From Candidatus Paceibacter sp. (GTDB lineage Bacteria; Patescibacteriota; Patescibacteriia; SG8-24; DYFX01): 16,995 nucleotides of DNA. Below, one piece after another: positions 14,412-16,995 of the stretch. Location: assembly GCA_020724945.1 (NCBI GenBank), contig DYFX01000021.1:1-16995 (forward strand), written 5' to 3'. A program made the position numbers and the translations under genes. Numbering within the stretch: position 1 is the stretch's first letter; the number at the start of each line of letters is the position of its first letter. The notes under the pieces are model-generated. The model did not search any database. It saw nothing but the letters and a program-made list of their open reading frames with translations, and had not been told where the DNA came from.

Positions 14412-14839
14412 TTCTTCGGTCCCTTCAGGACGAGCCAGAGCGCGCCCGCGACGATCATGCCGTCGGCGAGGTTCACGGCGGATCGCCCGAAGAGGATGAG
14501 ATAGTCGACGGTGAAGCCGTAGGTGACGCGGTCGAACAGGTTGCTGCAGGCGCCGAAGACGAAGAGGCCGAAGGCGCCCGCAAGGCCGTAGCGCCGCGCG
14601 CGGAACTCCTTGGCGGCCATCAGGCTCACGGCCGCCAGGATGCCGACGCTCAAGATCCAGACGAGCGGTCCCGAGAAGGGGAGGCTGAAGGCGATGCCGG
14701 GATTCCGGAACAGTTCGAACGACGCGACGCCCGGGACGAATTCCGCCTCGACGCCGGAAAGGGCGACGCGCTTCAGGAGGCGGTCGATCAGGAAGAGGGC
14801 GAGGAAGACGGCGACCCAGACGCGTTCGCGGTGCTGCAT
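14408..14839 (-). CDS. lspA: Lipoprotein signal peptidase (signal peptidase II)
   Basis: Aspartyl protease in the cytoplasmic membrane that removes the signal peptide of prolipoproteins after lipid attachment. The 143-residue protein has four membrane helices and the conserved blocks: D19 in FLIDRLLK, N46 in RNPGIAFSL, SNLFDR at 99-104, catalytic D112 in FTVDYL, and catalytic D126 in VNLADGMI. The usual 'FNxADxxI' is slightly altered (VNLADGMI). The ATG coincides with the predicted transcription start of an extended -10 promoter, so it is probably translated leaderless. The stop overlaps the next start. Confidence 0.94.
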   Translation of the reverse strand: MQHRERVWVAVFLALFLIDRLLKRVALSGVEAEFVPGVASFELFRNPGIAFSLPFSGPLVWILSVGILAAVSLMAAKEFRARRYGLAGAFGLFVFGACSNLFDRVTYGFTVDYLILFGRSAVNLADGMIVAGALWLVLKGPKK

Positions 14840-14845
14840 GACGCC

Positions 14846-14854
14846 AGTATAGCA
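14846..14854 (-). promoter_or_regulatory. Extended -10 promoter giving leaderless lspA mRNA
   Basis: TG-C-TATACT, with the A of the lspA ATG seven bases past the last T, exactly where transcription would start. No -35 is visible. It directly follows the T-run of the upstream terminator. Confidence 0.65.
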
Positions 14855-14879
14855 AAACCCCCGGCCAGGCGACCGAGGG
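14853..14879 (-). terminator. Rho-independent terminator of the TraR/DksA-like gene
   Basis: CCCCCGG (14858-14864) pairs with CCGAGGG (14873-14879) with one mismatch and an 8-nt loop, followed on the minus strand by TTTTGC. It abuts the lspA promoter. Confidence 0.7.
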
Positions 14880-14885
14880 ATTCCG

Positions 14886-15251
14886 CTATTCCGTGAAGAG
14901 CTTCTTGCAATCGATGCAGGAGGTCGAGGTGGCGCGCGCCATGAGGCGCTTCTCGTCGATCGGCTTGTTGCAATATTTGCAGGTGCCGTAGGTGCCGTCC
15001 TTCATCCTCTCGAGCGCCTTGTTCACATCGCGGAGCGAAGCTTCGAGCGTGCGCTCGAGCGTCAGGTCCTTGGAGTACTCGGCGACTTCGGAAGCGTTCT
15101 CGTCCTCCTTGTCCCCGAGCTGGGGGAAGTCGGCGTTGAAATCTTCGGAATTGTTCGGGTTCCTTTGAGCGAAGCGGCTAAGCTCCTCCTCGAGCTTGGC
15201 CTTCTCATCCGTCAGCATCTTCTCGAGCGTGTTCAGGGTCTTTTTGTCCAT
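14886..15251 (-). CDS. TraR/DksA-family zinc-finger protein
   Basis: Small protein of the TraR/DksA family. In E. coli, DksA enters the RNA polymerase secondary channel and acts with ppGpp; whether this one does so is inferred. The 121 residues contain an N-terminal coiled coil (TLEKMLTDEKAKLEEELSRF), an acidic central section (DFPQLGDKEDENASEVAEY), a second helix (LEASLRDVNKALERMKDGTY) and a four-cysteine zinc finger with C91, C94, C112 and C115 (CKYC and CIDC). The Asp residues at the coiled-coil tip of true DksA cannot be assigned by eye, so the name dksA is withheld. It has its own promoter just past the terminator of the putative RNA gene. Confidence 0.88.
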   Translation of the reverse strand: MDKKTLNTLEKMLTDEKAKLEEELSRFAQRNPNNSEDFNADFPQLGDKEDENASEVAEYSKDLTLERTLEASLRDVNKALERMKDGTYGTCKYCNKPIDEKRLMARATSTSCIDCKKLFTE

Positions 15252-15288
15252 ACTTCGCTAAAAAAAGCGGGCTTTGGGCCTCGGTCAA

Positions 15289-15317
15289 AGTATAGGGGAT
15301 GGATGGGTCCGTGGCAA
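15289..15317 (-). promoter_or_regulatory. Promoter of the TraR/DksA-like gene
   Basis: TTGCCA (15312-15317), 17-bp spacer, TATACT (15289-15294). The start near 15282 gives a leader of about 31 nt, which includes a T-rich CGCT/AGCG mini-hairpin (about 15255-15268). No strong ribosome site is present. Confidence 0.75.
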
Positions 15318-15334
15318 GGGGCGGCCCCGGGAAC

Positions 15335-15343
15335 TGTGGAAAA
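15335..15343 (-). promoter_or_regulatory. Isolated DnaA-box-like 9-mer
   Basis: TGTGGAAAA on the plus strand (TTTTCCACA on the minus) differs by one base from TTATCCACA and is identical to the first box of the main cluster about 470 bp away. It coincides with the end of the T-tract of the putative RNA terminator. Confidence 0.35.
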
Positions 15344-15439
15344 CAAAAAGAAAAGGTCCAGATGGAGTAGGTACGGGTTTGCCGCAGGCCGTCATACCTG
15401 ACGATCTAGGGCAAACCCGCACGGACCTTCTGGACCTTT
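15340..15439 (-). terminator. Long terminal hairpin with T-rich tail
   Basis: An 11-bp perfect outer stem (AAAGGTCCAGA 15352-15362 with TCTGGACCTTT 15429-15439), a 10-bp perfect inner stem (CGGGTTTGCC 15374-15383 with GGCAAACCCG 15410-15419) and a 5-bp apical stem (CGTCA/TGACG, 15390-15403). On the minus strand it is followed by TTTTCTTTTTGTTTT. It is both a likely terminator and the largest folded domain of the putative RNA. Confidence 0.75.
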
Positions 15440-15704
15440 CAGAGAGCCGATCCAAGAGCCTACTGGCTCGCCGCAGCGATTGTAGGATTCGCAATGGATG
15501 GCGGAAAGAACGACCCCCTCTACCTTTCGACGGTCAGGTTCCTCGGATCGAGCCGAAGCCCGATATGAGTGAGGATTGACCAAGATGCATTTTATTTTGG
15601 TTTTGCAAGTAGAAAAGTAAAGGAGAAGGATGCACCCCCGAGCATGGAGCTCCGAGCCGCGTCCCTCACGGGTTCTCTGCAGGGCGGGTTGTCAACGATC
15701 ATCT
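15340..15704 (-). ncRNA. Candidate structured non-coding RNA, about 365 nt, class unknown
   Basis: This stretch has no plausible protein gene but has a complete transcription unit on the minus strand: a good promoter just upstream, predicted start near 15704, and a strong terminal hairpin with a long T-rich tail at its left end. Between them are several stable helices: GAGCC/GGCTC closing a 4-nt loop (15456-15469), GAAC-CT-GACC with GGTC-GTTC (about 15508-15541), GCGA/TCGC (about 15476-15492), CCTC/GAGG plus GGTCA/TGACC (about 15532-15580), and ACCAA/TTGGT around an AT-rich loop (about 15579-15602). A segment near the 5' end (CAGATG, about 15700-15705) can also pair with CATCTG in the terminal hairpin. 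I looked for tmRNA, RNase P and SRP landmarks and found none. Its location next to the putative origin may matter. Confidence 0.55.
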
Positions 15705-15710
15705 GAAACC

Positions 15711-15739
15711 AGTATACCCCAAATTTAAGCTCGCGTCAA
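15711..15739 (-). promoter_or_regulatory. Promoter of the putative structured RNA
   Basis: TTGACG (15734-15739), 17-bp spacer, TATACT (15711-15716): one of the best-scoring pairs in the window. No protein-coding start follows it. Confidence 0.7.
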
Positions 15740-15810
15740 TCGCGCCATGCGTGCGCGGCAAGAGCTGAAAAACCGATGTTTCCAGGCTTCGAAGTTAAGG
15801 CTGAACATCG

Positions 15811-15919
15811 TGTGGAAAAACATGTGGATGAAGTGTGGGGAGCTGTGGAGAAGCTTATCCACACTACGGGGCCAAATATCCACAGGTTGTGAACATCCCG
15901 CTCTCCACGCTGTGGAGGG
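15811..15919. other. Candidate chromosomal replication origin (DnaA-box cluster)
   Basis: One perfect box, TTATCCACA at 15855-15863, and four boxes with one mismatch: 15811-15819, 15823-15831 and 15844-15852 on the minus strand, and 15876-15884 on the plus strand. Degenerate copies lie at 15834-15842, 15888-15896 and 15911-15919. The first five starts are 10-12 bp apart, one helical turn, so bound DnaA would stack on one face. Boxes 1-4 face the opposite way from boxes 5-6. AT-rich stretches suitable for unwinding lie to the left, at about 15717-15729 and 15577-15625. The rightmost boxes overlap the 3' end of the neighbouring gene. dnaA itself is not in the window. Confidence 0.75.
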
Positions 15920-16995
15920 AGATCGTCAGGCGTTCAAATCCGTTGAAATACGGCGAATTCGAGAGGAAGGCGCCGCTCAACGCCGCGAAACCGTCCTCGC
16001 CGCCCTTTTCACAGGGGCTGACAGGAGCCGAGGCATCGATGTTGCCCATGATGGATGCCTGGATAAGCCCGAGATCGGTGCTCAACCAGGTTTCGCCGTC
16101 GTCGGCATAAAAGATCTCCATCTTTTCGAGGCTTCCCGGCAATCTCAACTGGGCCCTGGTTCCGAATCCATGGACAGGCTTGCGTGTCGTCGCCACGGCA
16201 TCGGGTTCGCGGCGGAGCTCCGTCATGCCAGTGGCGTCCGGGAGCATCACTTTGAATCCGACCGGTTCCGCCTCGGCGAGCAGGTATTTGGCGTGCTCCT
16301 CGATGGCGGGTCCCTCAAGACTGCCGCCGACGGCTGGGCGGTAATAGAGCACGAAGGGGCTCAAGACGGGGGTTTCCGAGGCGCTGACGGCGAGCTCGAG
16401 GCGACCTGGAAGGTTCCAGAGGGTCGCCAGCGGCTGGAAGCGTTGGAGCGCGCCTCCAAGCACCGAAGAAGCCGTCTTCCAAGATGCCCCCTCTGGCTTT
16501 TCGATGTAAGCGGCCTGCTGATGGATGGGGGCCTTCAAGCGGCGCCCTTCGGTGAAGGGGTTCGAACGGAAGGTCGGTCCCCGGAAATGCGTCCCGACGC
16601 GGGCGTGCACGAAGCCTCCGCCCAGCCTCGCCTCGAACGGGGCCTTGCGCCCGCCCAGCGTGACCGTGCCGACGGCGACCGTGCCTTTCGGCGCCAGGCG
16701 CATCCGTTTTGACCCCGTCCGCTCCGTCACGGAACTCAAGGCTTCGACCGTCGACCACGCCAGCCCGCCGCCGGCGTCGCGGACGGCGAAAAGGGTCGGG
16801 GTCTCGATGTCCCCGGCGACGGCAAGCGCTTGGCGGGCGCCTTCCGGCAGTCTCGCCTCGAGGGCGGGCCATTCCGGCGAGGCGCGGTCGATCGTGGCGG
16901 CGAAGACGGCGGATGCCGGGGCGGAGGCGCTGCGGTCGATGAAGAGGTCGTAGCGGCAGGCTGCCCAGACGCCCATGCCGAAAACAAACGCCCCT
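15864..16995 (-). CDS. Membrane-anchored protein of unknown function, 5' end beyond the window
   Basis: I do not recognise this protein. At least 377 codons are open to the window edge. The frame continues past the ATG at 16976 with hydrophobic residues (GAFVFGMGVWAACRYDLF), which reads as the end of an N-terminal membrane anchor, so the true start is probably outside. The rest looks like a soluble extracytoplasmic domain with many strands (GTVAVGTVTLGGRKAPFEA, RLELAVSASETPVLSPFVLY, KMEIFYADDGETWLSTDL) and few cysteines. The TAG stop is directly next to the perfect DnaA box, and the last codons (CGYLAP) overlap another box. Codon use fits the rest of the window. Confidence 0.75.
   Translation of the reverse strand, partial: GAFVFGMGVWAACRYDLFIDRSASAPASAVFAATIDRASPEWPALEARLPEGARQALAVAGDIETPTLFAVRDAGGGLAWSTVEALSSVTERTGSKRMRLAPKGTVAVGTVTLGGRKAPFEARLGGGFVHARVGTHFRGPTFRSNPFTEGRRLKAPIHQQAAYIEKPEGASWKTASSVLGGALQRFQPLATLWNLPGRLELAVSASETPVLSPFVLYYRPAVGGSLEGPAIEEHAKYLLAEAEPVGFKVMLPDATGMTELRREPDAVATTRKPVHGFGTRAQLRLPGSLEKMEIFYADDGETWLSTDLGLIQASIMGNIDASAPVSPCEKGGEDGFAALSGAFLSNSPYFNGFERLTISLHSVESGMFTTCGYLAP

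Noticed and set aside
15274..15583. Short frames on both strands in the origin-side gap (for example a 63-codon TTG-started minus frame at 15392-15583)
   Set aside because: No ribosome site, codon use unlike the rest, overlap with strong perfect stems; a structured RNA explains the sequence better.
15340..15704. tmRNA, RNase P RNA, SRP RNA or 6S RNA
   Set aside because: No tmRNA tRNA-like end or tag frame, no GAGGAAAGUCC/ACAGAA pair of RNase P, no GGAA-tetraloop S-domain of SRP, and not one continuous 6S-type hairpin. A covariance-model search could overturn this.
1..16995. CRISPR arrays, tRNA/rRNA genes, insertion sequences, prophage genes
   Set aside because: I looked for regularly spaced repeats, T-arm/anticodon patterns and transposase or phage motifs on both strands and saw none.

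Overview
This is a GC-rich (by eye about 60-65%) bacterial chromosome segment using the standard bacterial code (TGA is a frequent stop). Gene packing is tight, and there are no mobile elements, CRISPR arrays or rRNA/tRNA genes. I infer a high-GC member of the Patescibacteria (Candidate Phyla Radiation) or a similarly compact lineage. The basis is the mix of a two-LysM M23 peptidase, a small DUF5684-type membrane protein, a TraR/DksA-like zinc-finger protein, a K+-independent membrane pyrophosphatase and several unrecognised soluble proteins. The lineage is an inference, not a demonstrated fact.

Layout. 1-2020: endonuclease IV (nfo, cut by the window edge) and trigger factor (tig), both on the minus strand, separated by a terminator and a paired-palindrome element. 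2027-3552: a GT-C membrane glycosyltransferase on the plus strand. 3551-9367: a minus-strand run of five mostly monocistronic genes, in coordinate order an unknown 225-aa protein, the proton-pumping pyrophosphatase hppA, unknown 166-aa and 262-aa proteins, and a CPA2 cation/proton antiporter with a signal peptide. 9397-12418: a plus-strand block with ribonuclease HII (rnhB), a LysM/M23 cell-wall peptidase, a DUF5684-like protein and an unknown four-helix membrane protein. 12418-15317: minus-strand comM/yifB, an SRPBCC-domain protein overlapping lspA, and a TraR/DksA-like protein. 15340-15739: no convincing protein gene, but a promoter, a string of hairpins and a strong terminator that look like a minus-strand structured RNA of about 365 nt. 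15811-15919: a helically phased cluster of DnaA boxes that looks like the replication origin. It runs into the 3' end of a large membrane-anchored unknown protein that leaves the right edge.

How the parts work together. The pyrophosphatase and the antiporter form and use the ion gradient. The glycosyltransferase, M23 peptidase and LspA serve the envelope. Nfo, RNase HII and ComM handle DNA repair, ribonucleotide removal and recombination or uptake. Most genes left of the putative origin point leftward, co-directional with a fork leaving it.

Regulation is unusually readable. Most genes have their own promoter of the form TTGACG-N17-TAnnnT, usually within about 20 bp of the upstream gene's terminator and sometimes inside its loop. 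Four genes look leaderless. The whole window is also strikingly depleted in the tetramer ACGT: I found four copies where composition predicts several dozen, and synonymous codons appear chosen to avoid it.
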